64,000 bases of DNA from Clostridium tagluense (GCF_003865095.1 NZ_BHYK01000001.1:1-64000), one strand, 5' to 3'; positions 1 to 9,017 are shown, numbered from the stretch's first letter. Notes: generated by a model from the sequence alone, not told the origin. Program-made: numbers and translations.

Positions 1-115
1 CGTGCGTAAGCACGGTGTTAGTAAGACTCCTGGAAGAACACCAGGTTGATAGGTTAGAGGTGTAAGCATGGTAACATGTTCAGCTGACTAATACTAATAA
101 GTCGAGGGCTTGACC
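1..115 (+). rRNA. 23S ribosomal RNA, 3' end (partial)
   Basis: The first ~115 nt match the conserved 3' end of bacterial 23S rRNA, ending in the segment that contains CTAATAAGTCGAGGGCTTGACC. The 5' part lies outside the window. It is followed by a short spacer and 5S rRNA, the usual rRNA operon order. The 3' boundary is approximate. Confidence 0.93.
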
Positions 116-198
116 TTAATATATATAAAGCGTAAGCTTCAAGCGAAAGCGAGAAGATAATTTCACTGTGCAATTTTGAGAGAATATAATTTTCTCAA

Positions 199-315
199 TC
201 TGGTGATTATGGCATGAAGGTAACACCCCTTCCCATACCGAACAGGTCGGTTAAGCTTCAATGCGCCAATGGTACTGCAGGGGTAACTTTGTGGGAGAGT
301 AGGTCGTCGCCAGGT
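199..315 (+). rRNA. 5S ribosomal RNA
   Basis: A ~117-nt segment starting TCTGGTGATTATGGC and ending GTCGTCGCCAGG has the conserved 5S core CCCATACCGAACAGG and complementary ends. It lies ~84 nt after 23S rRNA and immediately before two tRNA genes. Boundaries are good to within 1-2 nt. Confidence 0.95.
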
Positions 316-320
316 AATGT

Positions 321-396
<76 letters not shown>

Positions 397-401
397 GTTA
401 T

Positions 402-476
402 GGCGCTATAGCCAAGCGGTAAGGTCAAGGTCTGCAAAACCTTTATTCCCCGGTTCAAATCCGGGTGGCGCCTCCA
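402..476 (+). tRNA. tRNA-Cys (GCA)
   Basis: A 75-nt cloverleaf with acceptor arm GGCGCTA/TGGCGCC (A-T/G-T tolerant last pair), anticodon GCA in loop TCTGCAAA, T-loop GGTTCAAATCC and an encoded CCA. It follows tRNA-Phe by 5 nt, so both are likely the last members of the rRNA operon. Confidence 0.96.
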
Positions 477-509
477 AAGCACTTTGTAAATAATACAAAG
501 TGCTTTTTT
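477..509 (+). terminator. Terminator of the rRNA/tRNA operon
   Basis: Stem AAAGCACTTTGT / ACAAAGTGCTTT around a 7-nt loop, followed by a T run, begins directly after the CCA of tRNA-Cys. The 423 bp from here to the next gene (510-932) are AT-rich and hold no recognisable gene. Confidence 0.9.
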
Positions 510-932
510 ACGTTCAATATTTTGAGTGTATATGTTGAAGGAAAACTGCATATCAATTATAAAGTAGACAATTATATAAAATATTGTAAAATGAAAAAAT
601 GTATAATAGCTAATTTTACAAGCTAAAATGTATAAGTTTACATTCATACTGATATACTTATACTAAGTTTATATTAGTTAAGATATATAAATAAATAAAA
701 TATACATAAATTTTTATGAAAAGTAGCAATTTAGAGATAAACTTAGAAATACATATGTTGATACATACAAATTAGCCTAAGCAAGTAATATGCTAATATA
801 CTGAGGCTATACACACTATAGGGAACTTGGTACAAGTAGATTAATGTATGAAATGCTAGTATAATCACATATGTTGGACACAAAACTATTTATGCCTAAC
901 ATTTTAAATTACTTTAGGGGGTCTAAAATTTT

Positions 933-1424
933 ATGTATAAAGAGATGGTTCAAAGAAAAAAGTTTCCAGTTGTGGTGGTGTTGTTTATTACACTAATTAC
1001 ATTTATATGCCTATCAGACTTATTACCTAAGATAAATATAGGTAGCATAAATTTAAAAACATTCATAACTATGTTCTTTAATACATTAATGGTAGCTCTT
1101 TGTTTTATTGAATTTTCAAGATGTAAGATTAAGTATAAGTATTCTATTGTTGCAGACCAATTCATTATTCATAAAATAAGAGGTGAAGAGTCTAAAATAC
1201 TAGAGGACATTAAATTAAAGGATATAGAATTTATCGGTAAACATAGTAATTGTAATACACACATTCATATTAGTAGCAGTAAAAAGTATATATGTTCTAC
1301 ATTTAATGGAAGTAAGTTTTGTTGTGTATATAAAGCAGGAGATAAATTCAAAAAGTTTTACTTTGAGCCTAGCGAAGGTCTTATGAATAAAATTAGGTCA
1401 TTAAAAGCAAAACCATTATTTTAA
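933..1424 (+). CDS. Small membrane protein, unknown function
   Basis: A 163-residue protein that I do not recognise as a named family. Two hydrophobic segments (about residues 12-30 and 43-62) are followed by a ~95-residue soluble, beta-rich tail. This is the layout of small clostridial membrane proteins with a PH-like or YcxB-like cytosolic domain, but that resemblance is only topological. A GGGGG ribosome binding site lies about 12 nt upstream of the ATG. It is a single-gene unit: terminators lie on both sides and the next gene converges on it. Function cannot be assigned from sequence. Confidence 0.75.
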   Translation: MYKEMVQRKKFPVVVVLFITLITFICLSDLLPKINIGSINLKTFITMFFNTLMVALCFIEFSRCKIKYKYSIVADQFIIHKIRGEESKILEDIKLKDIEFIGKHSNCNTHIHISSSKKYICSTFNGSKFCCVYKAGDKFKKFYFEPSEGLMNKIRSLKAKPLF

Positions 1425-1446
1425 AAATAATTGGTAAATATATAAA

Positions 1447-1484
1447 AGAAGTATAATTGGATTAAAATTATACTTCTTTTTTTT
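1447..1484 (+). terminator. Bidirectional terminator between convergent genes
   Basis: Perfect stem AGAAGTATAATT / AATTATACTTCT with a short loop and eight T residues on the plus strand. A T-rich tract on the other side can serve the gene converging from the minus strand. Confidence 0.88.
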
Positions 1485-1517
1485 ATCGCAAAGATATTTA
1501 ACAATACTAATTTTATG

Positions 1518-2660
1518 CTATTTTAATTCAACTATAATTTCTTTTAATAAATCTTGCTTTTCAATAATGTCTAGGCCGGTTATAGCAAGAGCTTCAGCAG
1601 CTCTTATAATATTACTTTTGCAAAAGTCTGTTTGAGTTTCTAAAGCAAATGCTGTTGATGGGCAACTTATTAGGGATTTATTTGTAATAGCTATTGAGGG
1701 GTATATGCACGGCGTAACATGGCTTATAGCTCCTATTCCGAGGCCATATGTTGCGTTTTTACAAGGATCAATATTAATAATGCCACATTCTTTTAAGTTA
1801 TGTGTAAATATTCTTGATAGTGATTTATTAGTCAAAAGTTCTTCTGAAGGTAATTCAAATAGGCTAATCTCTGGAGTTATATTCATTATTCCAGACAGTG
1901 ACTTCACAAAATCACCCATAGTTTTTTCTAATACTTTAGCCTCGGTTATTTTAGTAGCTGTCAAATAAAGTTTAGCCCCTGATTGAGAATGTGAGTTAGC
2001 GCAAGAGGAAGCATTACTTATGGAGACAGCATCAATATAACAACTGTTGTTTAACTTTAACAATTGACTAAATGTATTAAATATATATAAATAAGCATCT
2101 AAAGATGAAAATTTACCAATCTCTTTATTATTAGTGTTAATATCTTGATTATACACAATTTTAATTGGGATGGTAGCCATGGAAGTACCACTTTCCGCAT
2201 TGCTTATATCGCAGTGAGGTGCAAATATAATATCTATGTCATCCAAGCATTTTTCTTTCGTTAAAATAAGTTCTGCTCCATTGGAGTAACCACCTGGGCA
2301 TCCTAGTAAAATTACAGTTCCTCCAATTTTAGAGATTACCTTTGATAAACCTAATGCCGCTGCAGTAGAAATACTTGCATTCACGTTATTACCAAAAATA
2401 TGACCTGCATTTTCTGTAGATGCGTATTTACATATATAACATATCTTAGGGTGACCACTTCCATATTTAGCGTAAAAGGAAGTAGGAATATTACAATAGT
2501 TTTCTTGTATTTCAAAATCATGATTTTTAAGCATATTTATTATATAAGAACAACCTTTATATTCTTTATAACTTGTTTCTGGATTATCATAAAGATATTT
2601 AGATAAATTATATATATCTTCTTTTATAGTGCTTAAATAACTTATAATTTTTTGTCTCAT
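1518..2660 (-). CDS. M20-family peptidase-like protein, metal site degenerate
   Basis: The 380-residue protein aligns by eye with M20 amidohydrolases (AbgB/aminoacylase type): an N-terminal helix with NPETSYKEYKG, then the metal-binding region, the bacterial-exopeptidase dimerisation region and the C-terminal catalytic half. The start is the ATG at 2660, which has AAAGGAG 9 nt upstream; a longer in-frame extension to 2768 lacks a ribosome site. In real M20 enzymes a HACGH(D/N) motif supplies Cys and His metal ligands, and a PAEE motif supplies the catalytic and ligand Glu. Here residues 87-92 read HIFGNN and 122-125 read PGGY, so both ligands and both Glu are missing. The later GDVS-type motif is also altered (GAIS). 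This suggests a non-catalytic homologue, perhaps a binding or regulatory protein. It is a monocistronic gene, convergent with the previous one. Confidence 0.8.
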   Translation of the reverse strand: MRQKIISYLSTIKEDIYNLSKYLYDNPETSYKEYKGCSYIINMLKNHDFEIQENYCNIPTSFYAKYGSGHPKICYICKYASTENAGHIFGNNVNASISTAAALGLSKVISKIGGTVILLGCPGGYSNGAELILTKEKCLDDIDIIFAPHCDISNAESGTSMATIPIKIVYNQDINTNNKEIGKFSSLDAYLYIFNTFSQLLKLNNSCYIDAVSISNASSCANSHSQSGAKLYLTATKITEAKVLEKTMGDFVKSLSGIMNITPEISLFELPSEELLTNKSLSRIFTHNLKECGIINIDPCKNATYGLGIGAISHVTPCIYPSIAITNKSLISCPSTAFALETQTDFCKSNIIRAAEALAITGLDIIEKQDLLKEIIVELK

Positions 2661-2942
2661 GGAACAATCTCCTTTCAAATTTTTGTTATTATTAACACAG
2701 TTAGTATAACCTAAGGTCCATAAATATATTGATAATAACAAATAAAGTTTTATAAGGTCATATAACAATTTTTAATAGCTTGTTTTGACTTAAAATGTAG
2801 ATAAATATATTTCCAATAATTATGTGGACAAAATAAGAAACCGTACTTACTTGAATAAAATATATAATAAGAGGCTATACTTTAGTTAGTTTTAACGGCA
2901 TTTCAAGATATGATTTAAAAGAGCAAGTTTAAGGGGGAAATT

Positions 2943-3155
2943 ATGAAAAAAGAAAAATGTATTATATGTAGAAAGCCTCTAAATGATGGTATAATAATAA
3001 ATGGAAGAGGAATTTGTGTGAATTGCGAAGGAAGAATTATAAAGGCAAAGGCTAATACAGATTTCTATGAATATTACAAGAACTGTATAAGAAAGACTTT
3101 GGTACAGTGCTTGCCAAGAGGAGTGACTAAGGATTGTCAAAATTACCACTTGTAG
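2943..3155 (+). CDS. csfB: Anti-sigma-G factor Gin (CsfB)
   Basis: A 70-residue zinc-binding protein. Two CxxC pairs (CIICRKP near the N-terminus and CVNCEGR ~20 residues later) flank a short beta hairpin, the signature of the Gin family that inhibits sigma-G (and sigma-E) during sporulation. The ATG follows an AGGGGGAAATT ribosome site. Its place immediately before yaaO and tmk matches B. subtilis csfB-yaaO-tmk synteny, which supports the call strongly. Its last 22 nt overlap the start of the next gene, implying translational coupling. Confidence 0.88.
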   Translation: MKKEKCIICRKPLNDGIIINGRGICVNCEGRIIKAKANTDFYEYYKNCIRKTLVQCLPRGVTKDCQNYHL

Positions 3156-4582
3156 AAGGAGTGTTAAAATATATAAAAGAAAAGAATATTCCCTTTTCTA
3201 TGCCAGGTCATAAGGGTGGACTCGGGTTTTTAAAAACGTTGCAAGGAAGGGAGCTTTATGAAAATCTCATAAAAGGAGATATCACCGAGGTTGATGGAGT
3301 AGATAATCTTCATTGTGCAGAAGGCATAATAAAAGAATCTCAAAAGTTGTTGAGTGAATACTATGGAAGTATTAAATCTTATTTTCTAGTGAATGGGAGT
3401 ACTAGTGGGAATTTAGCTATGATTTTTTCATGTTTCAATGAGGGTGATAAAATTATAGTAGAGAGAAATTGTCATCGTTCCATATTTAATGCCATTATCA
3501 TGAGAAAATTAAAACCAGTATATATTAAAAATAAAATTAATTCGAAATATGATGCTCCTTTTCCCTTAGATAAGGAGCATTTTTTATATTTAATTAATAA
3601 AAATAAAGATGCTAAAGGGATTATCGTTACCTACCCTAATTATTATGGTATATGCTTAGATTTACGATATGTTATTGAAATAGCTAGAAAATATAACATG
3701 AAGGTATTAGTAGACTCTGCACATGGTGCTCATTTTGGATCATCTATGTTATTACCTGAAAGTCCTTTGAAAATGGGAGCGGATATGGTAGTCATGAGTG
3801 CACATAAAACACTACCTAGCTTAACACAAACAGCTTTTTTACATGTAGGAGAAGGGATTGATATTAGTAAAGTAGATTTTTATGTAAGTGCTTTTTTAAG
3901 TACAAGTCCCTCCTATATGCTCTTATGCTCTATGGATTATGCAAGGTTTTATATGGAGGAGTATGGTGAAAATGACTATGAAAAGTTAATTGAACTCTGC
4001 CAGTTTTATAGAGAAAAAATTAATAGCCTTAATAAATTTTATGTTTTAGGCCCTGAAGATTTACGTGAGATGTCAGGAATATATGATAAAGACATTAATA
4101 AGTATACTATGGATTTAACTAGGTATATACTAAATGTACCCAAAGATTACAGTGGGCATAAATTATTAGAATATTTAAGAGTAAACAAAATTCAAGCTGA
4201 AATGAGTGATAGTAGAAATGTAGTTTTAATATTTTCTCCATTTAATTCGCAGCAAGAGTTTAAGGCCTTATATATAGCGCTTAAAGACTGTGATATGAAT
4301 ACTTTAAAGCAAGAATATGTAGATTTAATAGATTACGATATTCCAGTTTCGCTTATGCACCCATATGAAGTAATGGATAGAGAAAAAACTATGGTGGAGG
4401 TAAGAAATTTAGAGGGTAAAATAAGTGCGGTAGCAATAGTCCCATATCCACCAGGAATACCTATTGTAATGCCTGGAGAAAGGATAGATGAGCATACTAT
4501 AGCTGTCATAGAATATTACATGCGCTGCAATGTAACAGTGCTTGGAATTAATGAAGGAAAAGTAGCAATAGTAGAGAAATAG
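3134..4582 (+). CDS. yaaO: Orn/Lys/Arg decarboxylase-family PLP protein (YaaO-like)
   Basis: The 482-residue product is a fold-type I PLP enzyme of the short Orn/Lys/Arg decarboxylase family, as in B. subtilis YaaO. Visible marks are the N-terminal PGHKGG motif, DSAHGAHFG, and SAHKTLPSLTQ with the PLP lysine at residue 225. A C-terminal domain carries the HPYEVMDREKT-like segment and PYPPGIP. It is shorter than biodegradative decarboxylases because the wing domain is absent. The start is TTG at 3134 inside the csfB tail, with AGAGGAG upstream; the substrate (arginine or lysine) cannot be told from the sequence. It is co-transcribed with csfB and tmk. Confidence 0.87.
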   Translation: MSKLPLVEGVLKYIKEKNIPFSMPGHKGGLGFLKTLQGRELYENLIKGDITEVDGVDNLHCAEGIIKESQKLLSEYYGSIKSYFLVNGSTSGNLAMIFSCFNEGDKIIVERNCHRSIFNAIIMRKLKPVYIKNKINSKYDAPFPLDKEHFLYLINKNKDAKGIIVTYPNYYGICLDLRYVIEIARKYNMKVLVDSAHGAHFGSSMLLPESPLKMGADMVVMSAHKTLPSLTQTAFLHVGEGIDISKVDFYVSAFLSTSPSYMLLCSMDYARFYMEEYGENDYEKLIELCQFYREKINSLNKFYVLGPEDLREMSGIYDKDINKYTMDLTRYILNVPKDYSGHKLLEYLRVNKIQAEMSDSRNVVLIFSPFNSQQEFKALYIALKDCDMNTLKQEYVDLIDYDIPVSLMHPYEVMDREKTMVEVRNLEGKISAVAIVPYPPGIPIVMPGERIDEHTIAVIEYYMRCNVTVLGINEGKVAIVEK

Positions 4583-4630
4583 ATATTATTATTGTTATAT
4601 ATTAATATATATATTGGTGGAGGGGATTGC

Positions 4631-5251
4631 ATGGAAATAGGTCGTCTAATAATATTAGAAGGTCCAGATGGTTCAGGAAAAACTACTCAAATACAATTAT
4701 TAGAAGGGTATCTAAAAGAGGCAGGATATGAGGTAGTAAGAACAAGAGAGCCAGGAGGAACAGAAATTAGCGAGAAAATCAGAGATATAATACTAGACAA
4801 TGATAATTCTAATATGAGCGATATGTGTGAAGCATTACTCTATGCAGCATCTCGTGCACAACTAGTGAGTGAGGTTATAAAGCCAGCATTAGCACTTGGT
4901 AAGATGGTTATATGTGATAGGTTTGTTTATTCTTCAATGGTGTATCAAGGGATAGGTAGAGGACTTGGTATGGAAAGAATAAGAAGCATTAATGAAGCTG
5001 CTTTAGATGGACTAGAGGCGGATTTAACTTTTATGATTACCATTCCTTATGAAGAAGGTCTAAAGAGGAAAAAAATGCAAGGGACTTTAGATCGTTTAGA
5101 AAATAGTGGAAATGAGTTTCATAAAAAAGTTTTTGAAGGTTACTTAGATATTTGTAAGAAATATGATAAGATAGAAGTAATCAATGGTAATAGAAATGTA
5201 GATGAAGTACATAAAGATATAATAAAAGCTATTAAAAAAATAAAATTATAA
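4631..5251 (+). CDS. tmk: Thymidylate kinase
   Basis: A 206-residue dTMP kinase (dTMP + ATP to dTDP + ADP). P-loop GPDGSGKT is at residues 11-18, the TREPGGT substrate loop follows, DRF is at 96-98 and the LID region has RLENSGNEFH. The start is the ATG at 4631, 6 nt after GGTGGAGGGG; the longer in-frame reading from 4592 is less likely. It sits between yaaO and darA exactly as in B. subtilis. Confidence 0.96.
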   Translation: MEIGRLIILEGPDGSGKTTQIQLLEGYLKEAGYEVVRTREPGGTEISEKIRDIILDNDNSNMSDMCEALLYAASRAQLVSEVIKPALALGKMVICDRFVYSSMVYQGIGRGLGMERIRSINEAALDGLEADLTFMITIPYEEGLKRKKMQGTLDRLENSGNEFHKKVFEGYLDICKKYDKIEVINGNRNVDEVHKDIIKAIKKIKL

Positions 5252-5265
5252 AAGGATGGGATTAT

Positions 5266-5595
5266 ATGAAATTAGTTATTGCAATAGTACAAGATGATGA
5301 TGCAAGCGATTTAATTGAAGTAATAACAGACAAAGATTTTAGAGTTACAAAACTCGCGACTACAGGTGGTTTTTTAAAAGCAGGAAATACAACATTGCTA
5401 ATAGGTGTAGAGAAAGAAAAGGTAGATGAAGTTTTAGCTATTATAAAAGATGTGTGCAAGTCAAGAAAGCAAATAGTAACATCACCTTCACCAGTAGCTG
5501 GATCTACAGGAGTATATATGCCATTTCCCATTGAAGTGGACGCAGGTGGAGCAAATGTATTTGTAGTTGATGTGGATAAATATATAAAGTTATAA
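5266..5595 (+). CDS. darA: Cyclic-di-AMP receptor DarA/PstA (YaaQ)
   Basis: A 109-residue PII-like protein of the DUF970/YaaQ family, which binds cyclic-di-AMP as a trimer in Firmicutes. The family hallmarks are visible: MKLVIAIVQDDDA, TKLATTGGFLKAGNTTLLIG, and a glycine-rich PFPIEVDAGGANVFV near the C-terminus. It follows tmk by 14 nt with an AAAGGATG ribosome site. Its downstream partner is unknown in most species; the position in the tmk-holB operon is conserved. Confidence 0.95.
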   Translation: MKLVIAIVQDDDASDLIEVITDKDFRVTKLATTGGFLKAGNTTLLIGVEKEKVDEVLAIIKDVCKSRKQIVTSPSPVAGSTGVYMPFPIEVDAGGANVFVVDVDKYIKL

Positions 5596-5652
5596 CTATT
5601 TATAAGCAAGTATATAAATCTATACTTGCTTATATGCATATGGAGGACTAAA

Positions 5653-6597
5653 ATGAGTTTTGAGAGCATAATAGGCCATAATAATATAAAAAACCAAATA
5701 AGTAAATCTATAAATTTAGATAAACTATCACATGCTCATCTTTTAGTTGGAGAGGATGGAATAGGAAAAAGCATACTCGCTAGGAATATAGGGTTTAAGA
5801 TTTTAGGAAAAAATAAAGATATGCAATATGTTGATTTGGTGGAATGGCACATAGAAAAAAGTAAAAGTACAATAGGAGTTAACTCTATAAGAACTTTAAT
5901 TGAAGAAATTAATAAAAAACCCTATGAGGGGGATAAGAAAGTCATAATTATTTATGAAGCTGATAAAATGACAACCCAAGCTCAAAATGCTTTTTTAAAA
6001 ACAATTGAAGAGCCACCTAAGAATGTGACTATACTTTTGCTATGTGAAAATCTAGAAGTAATATTGGATACAATAAAATCAAGATGTCAAATACATAAAT
6101 TAAAAAGCTTAACTGTAGATGAAATGGAAAAATTTCTAAAAATAAATCATCCAAGTTTATCGTTAGAGGAAACAAAAGTTATTGTGGCTTTTAGTGATGG
6201 AATACCTGGGAGAGCAGAAAAATTTCTTTTCGATAATAATTTTAAAAATATTAGAAATATTACATTGGAAATATTACTTAAGCTTAGTAAAGTGGGAACT
6301 GAAGAATTAATGAAATATGAAAAGAAATTATCGGATCAAAAAGAAAACTTTAAAGAAATATTAACTGCATTTCTTTCGTATATTAGGGATACTATAATAT
6401 ATAAAGAAATTGAAGAAGAAAATATAATTATTAACATAGATAAGTTATTAAGTATAAAAGAATTAGCCAATATATTTTCATTTAACAAATTAAATGGTAT
6501 TATAAATATAATAAACGATACTAGAGAGAATTTAGATAGGAACGTTAACCCAGGGCTTACGTTTCAGGTAATGCTACTTAAAATGCAGGAGGTTTAA
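5653..6597 (+). CDS. holB: DNA polymerase III delta' subunit
   Basis: A 314-residue AAA+ clamp-loader subunit. The P-loop GEDGIGKS is at residues 33-40, then KKVIIIYEADKM (Walker B-like), NAFLKTIEEPPKN, and the SRC arginine-finger segment. The cysteine-rich zinc module that most bacterial delta' and gamma/tau subunits carry after Walker A is absent: the sequence passes directly to a short acidic segment. The ATG at 5653 lies 7 nt after ATGGAGGAC; the earlier in-frame Met at 5626 has no ribosome site. It runs into ricT with 1 nt between them. Confidence 0.94.
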   Translation: MSFESIIGHNNIKNQISKSINLDKLSHAHLLVGEDGIGKSILARNIGFKILGKNKDMQYVDLVEWHIEKSKSTIGVNSIRTLIEEINKKPYEGDKKVIIIYEADKMTTQAQNAFLKTIEEPPKNVTILLLCENLEVILDTIKSRCQIHKLKSLTVDEMEKFLKINHPSLSLEETKVIVAFSDGIPGRAEKFLFDNNFKNIRNITLEILLKLSKVGTEELMKYEKKLSDQKENFKEILTAFLSYIRDTIIYKEIEEENIIINIDKLLSIKELANIFSFNKLNGIINIINDTRENLDRNVNPGLTFQVMLLKMQEV

Positions 6598-6598
6598 A

Positions 6599-7510
6599 AT
6601 GGTTACAGTCATAGGAGTAAGATTTAAAAAAGCTGGTAAAATATATTATTTTAGCCCAAACGATATAGATATTCAAAAGGGAAATAAGGTTATCGTTGAA
6701 ACAGTAAGAGGTATAGAATTTGGAGAATGTGTTATTGGAATAAAGGAAATAAAAGAAGATGATATAGTATCTCCTCTAAAATGCGTTATTAGAAAGGCTA
6801 CAGATGCAGATGCAGAAAAAGATGCTGAAAATAAAAGAAAAGAAACGGAAGCTTACGCGGTTTGCTTAGATAAAATTCATAAACATGAACTTGATATGAA
6901 ACTTATAGATGTAGAGTATACTTTTGATAATAATAAAGTTATATTTTACTTCACAGCAGATGGAAGAGTAGATTTTCGAGAACTCGTAAAGGATCTTGCA
7001 GCTGTATTTAGAACAAGAATAGAACTTAGACAAATAGGCGTTAGAGATGAAGCCAAAATGATAGGTGGGCTTGGACCATGTGGTAGACCTATGTGTTGTT
7101 CAACTTTTTTAGGAGAGTTTGCACCAGTTTCTATAAAAATGGCCAAAGAGCAAAACTTATCATTAAACCCTACAAAAATTTCAGGCATATGTGGGAGACT
7201 AATGTGCTGCCTAAATTATGAGCAGGATACTTATGAAAAAATAAGAAAAACATTACCTACTTTAGGCTCCATAGTTGATACACCTTATGGTAGAGCAGAA
7301 GTTATCGGGAACAGTGTAGTAAAAGAAGCTGTTAAAATTAAGATAAAACTTAATGGTAGTGATGAAGAAATAGTGGAGGTTAAAATTGAAGACCTAACAT
7401 TAATTTCAGGAAGCTATGAAGATACTGTAGTTGTTGCAGATATTAAATTGGAGTTGGTTGGAAATGAAGAAGATTCATATATAATAAAAGAATTATTCAA
7501 AGATAATTAG
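6599..7510 (+). CDS. ricT: PSP1-domain protein RicT (YaaT)
   Basis: The 303-residue PSP1/YaaT protein has the two cysteine motifs CGRPMCC (residues 161-167) and CGRLMCC (198-204). In B. subtilis RicT, with RicA and RicF, these hold iron-sulfur clusters; that complex tunes RNase Y processing, biofilm formation and the sporulation phosphorelay. All the cysteines are kept here. RicA and RicF are not encoded in this window. The gene starts 1 nt after the holB stop, with AGGAGG inside the holB end, and conserves the holB-yaaT order. Confidence 0.95.
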   Translation: MVTVIGVRFKKAGKIYYFSPNDIDIQKGNKVIVETVRGIEFGECVIGIKEIKEDDIVSPLKCVIRKATDADAEKDAENKRKETEAYAVCLDKIHKHELDMKLIDVEYTFDNNKVIFYFTADGRVDFRELVKDLAAVFRTRIELRQIGVRDEAKMIGGLGPCGRPMCCSTFLGEFAPVSIKMAKEQNLSLNPTKISGICGRLMCCLNYEQDTYEKIRKTLPTLGSIVDTPYGRAEVIGNSVVKEAVKIKIKLNGSDEEIVEVKIEDLTLISGSYEDTVVVADIKLELVGNEEDSYIIKELFKDN

Positions 7511-7520
7511 GAGGATATAA

Positions 7521-7724
7521 ATGAAGTCAGTTATAAAAGTATGCAATATGAATACTTCAGATGATATTAGTAACATTAATGTGGCAATATCAAATAATCA
7601 AGGAGTTATTGCTTGCCAAATAAATAGTGAAAGCAAAGAAATAGAAATAATATATGATGATTATTTTGTTTCATTAGATAATTTAATTGAGTCTATTGAA
7701 GATGCTGGGTACGCAGTTATATAA
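7521..7724 (+). CDS. HMA-fold small protein lacking the CxxC metal site
   Basis: A 67-residue protein with the beta-alpha-beta-beta-alpha-beta pattern and closing SIEDAGYAVI of heavy-metal-associated (CopZ-like) domains. The usual GMTCxxC metal-binding loop is replaced by CNMNTSDD, with a single cysteine, so copper binding of the classical kind is unlikely. It is the last gene of the operon: AGGAGG lies 6 nt before the ATG, 10 nt after ricT, and a strong terminator follows. Confidence 0.7.
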   Translation: MKSVIKVCNMNTSDDISNINVAISNNQGVIACQINSESKEIEIIYDDYFVSLDNLIESIEDAGYAVI

Positions 7725-7758
7725 AAAAACAAAAAAGACCCACAATTAGAGTTTTATA

Positions 7759-7804
7759 AATACCGAGTAGATGGTTTGGATAACTATTTATTCGGTATTT
7801 TTTT
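7759..7804 (+). terminator. Terminator of the csfB-ricT operon
   Basis: An 18-bp stem (AATACCGAGTAGATGGTT with AACTATTTATTCGGTATT, using several G-T pairs) and a 5-nt loop, followed by a T run. Confidence 0.85.
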
Positions 7805-7890
7805 ACAATATTAAAGACACAAGTATAATTACTTCCTGTGAATACTCTTTTTTTTATTGGAGATAATAATTTTGAAGGGAGGTATGAAGT

Positions 7891-8142
7891 ATGAAGAAAG
7901 TGGCAGTACAAAATGGATTGGGCATAATTAGTGATTACTTATGCAAAGAAGGATATACAGTGAAAGAGTTTGATAACAGAAAGAAAAATGCAGGCAATTT
8001 TTTAAATAAATATGATGCAATTGTTGTTACAGGTGAAAATCAAAACATTATGGGAATAGAGGATACTATCTCAAGCACTCCAATTATTGATGCAACTGGA
8101 ATGACAGCCAAGGAAGTTATGCAGAGAATAGAAGCTAAGTAG
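7891..8142 (+). CDS. UPF0180 (YkuS-like) protein
   Basis: An 83-residue protein of the UPF0180/YkuS family, recognised by the N-terminal KKVAVQNGLG..LCKEGYTV strand-helix, the central DAIVVTGENQNIMGIEDT and the terminal IDATGMTAKEVMQRIE. No biochemical role is known for the family. The ATG follows GGGAGGTATGAAGT. It lies alone between two terminators. Confidence 0.88.
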   Translation: MKKVAVQNGLGIISDYLCKEGYTVKEFDNRKKNAGNFLNKYDAIVVTGENQNIMGIEDTISSTPIIDATGMTAKEVMQRIEAK

Positions 8143-8192
8143 TAGATAGTCAACTGACAACTACTACTAAAATTTATAAAATAGGAAATAAA

Positions 8193-8233
8193 GAGGTTGT
8201 TAACTTATATGCAAAGTTAACAACCTCTTTTTG
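8193..8233 (+). terminator. Intrinsic terminator
   Basis: A 14-bp stem GAGGTTGTTAACTT / AAGTTAACAACCTC, 7-nt loop, then five T residues, downstream of the UPF0180 gene. Confidence 0.92.
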
Positions 8234-8368
8234 TTTGGCAAGGATACTTTAAATGTATTTTAATAAGATTAATTTAAACAAAAATATATTTTATGTATGA
8301 GATTTTTAAATTATGTCAATAATTTGAATGTAAATAATTTACTAATAGATATGAAAGGGGTTATAAAT

Positions 8369-9010
8369 ATGAGAATGAAAAAAGGAATAATTACTGTATC
8401 TACTATTGTTGTAGTAATCTTAGGAGTATTTTTTTCTTTAAGATTTATTGGAGGACGAGAAACTGCTACTAATGTAAAAACAAAGGATGATAGTATAGTT
8501 AAAAAAAATAATGAGGTACTAAAAAATGAAAATGAAGAAAGTAACCTAGGCGCTACGAAAACACAGCAAGGAATTGAAAATACTGAGGGTGAAAGTACTA
8601 ATGAAATGGATGCTGCTTATATAAATGACAAAAGTAATGTTGGGATTTATACTGTTAAAAAAGATGATACAGTATTCAGTATAGCAAAAACATATATGCC
8701 CAGTCAGGATAAAAGCAAAATTGTTGAATTTATTAGAAATAGAAATAGTATAGATGAATCTTATAAGATTTCAGAGGGGCAGAAGATAGTAATTCCTTAT
8801 GAAAAAGCAAGAGCAACAGCAAAGGCTGTAGATTCAAATGTTAATACTAAGGAATACACTATTAAAAAGCAAGATACCTTAAGTTCAATTGCTAAAAATA
8901 ACATGCCTTCTTATGCTGTAAAACAGGCTATAGAAATGATAAAACAAACAAATAAAATTACAAATGAGAATAAAATTAAAGAAGGAACACATATTTATAT
9001 TCCCAAATAA
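8369..9010 (+). CDS. Membrane-anchored protein with two LysM domains
   Basis: A 213-residue protein: an N-terminal membrane anchor (about residues 4-24), an acidic/polar linker of ~65 residues, then two LysM modules (about 93-150 and 164-213). Each begins YT(V/I)KK.D(T) and ends in an I.IP motif. LysM modules bind the N-acetylglucosamine part of peptidoglycan. No catalytic domain is present. The ATG at 8369 is preferred because GAAAGGGG lies 9 nt upstream; an earlier in-frame start at 8297 has none. It could be a cell-wall or spore-coat/cortex tether like SafA, but that is inference. Confidence 0.82.
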   Translation: MRMKKGIITVSTIVVVILGVFFSLRFIGGRETATNVKTKDDSIVKKNNEVLKNENEESNLGATKTQQGIENTEGESTNEMDAAYINDKSNVGIYTVKKDDTVFSIAKTYMPSQDKSKIVEFIRNRNSIDESYKISEGQKIVIPYEKARATAKAVDSNVNTKEYTIKKQDTLSSIAKNNMPSYAVKQAIEMIKQTNKITNENKIKEGTHIYIPK

Positions 9011-9017
9011 CAACTAA

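Noticed and set aside
5262-5669. 135-residue minus-strand ORF opposite darA
   Set aside because: It lies wholly antisense to a clearly recognised gene and resembles no family.
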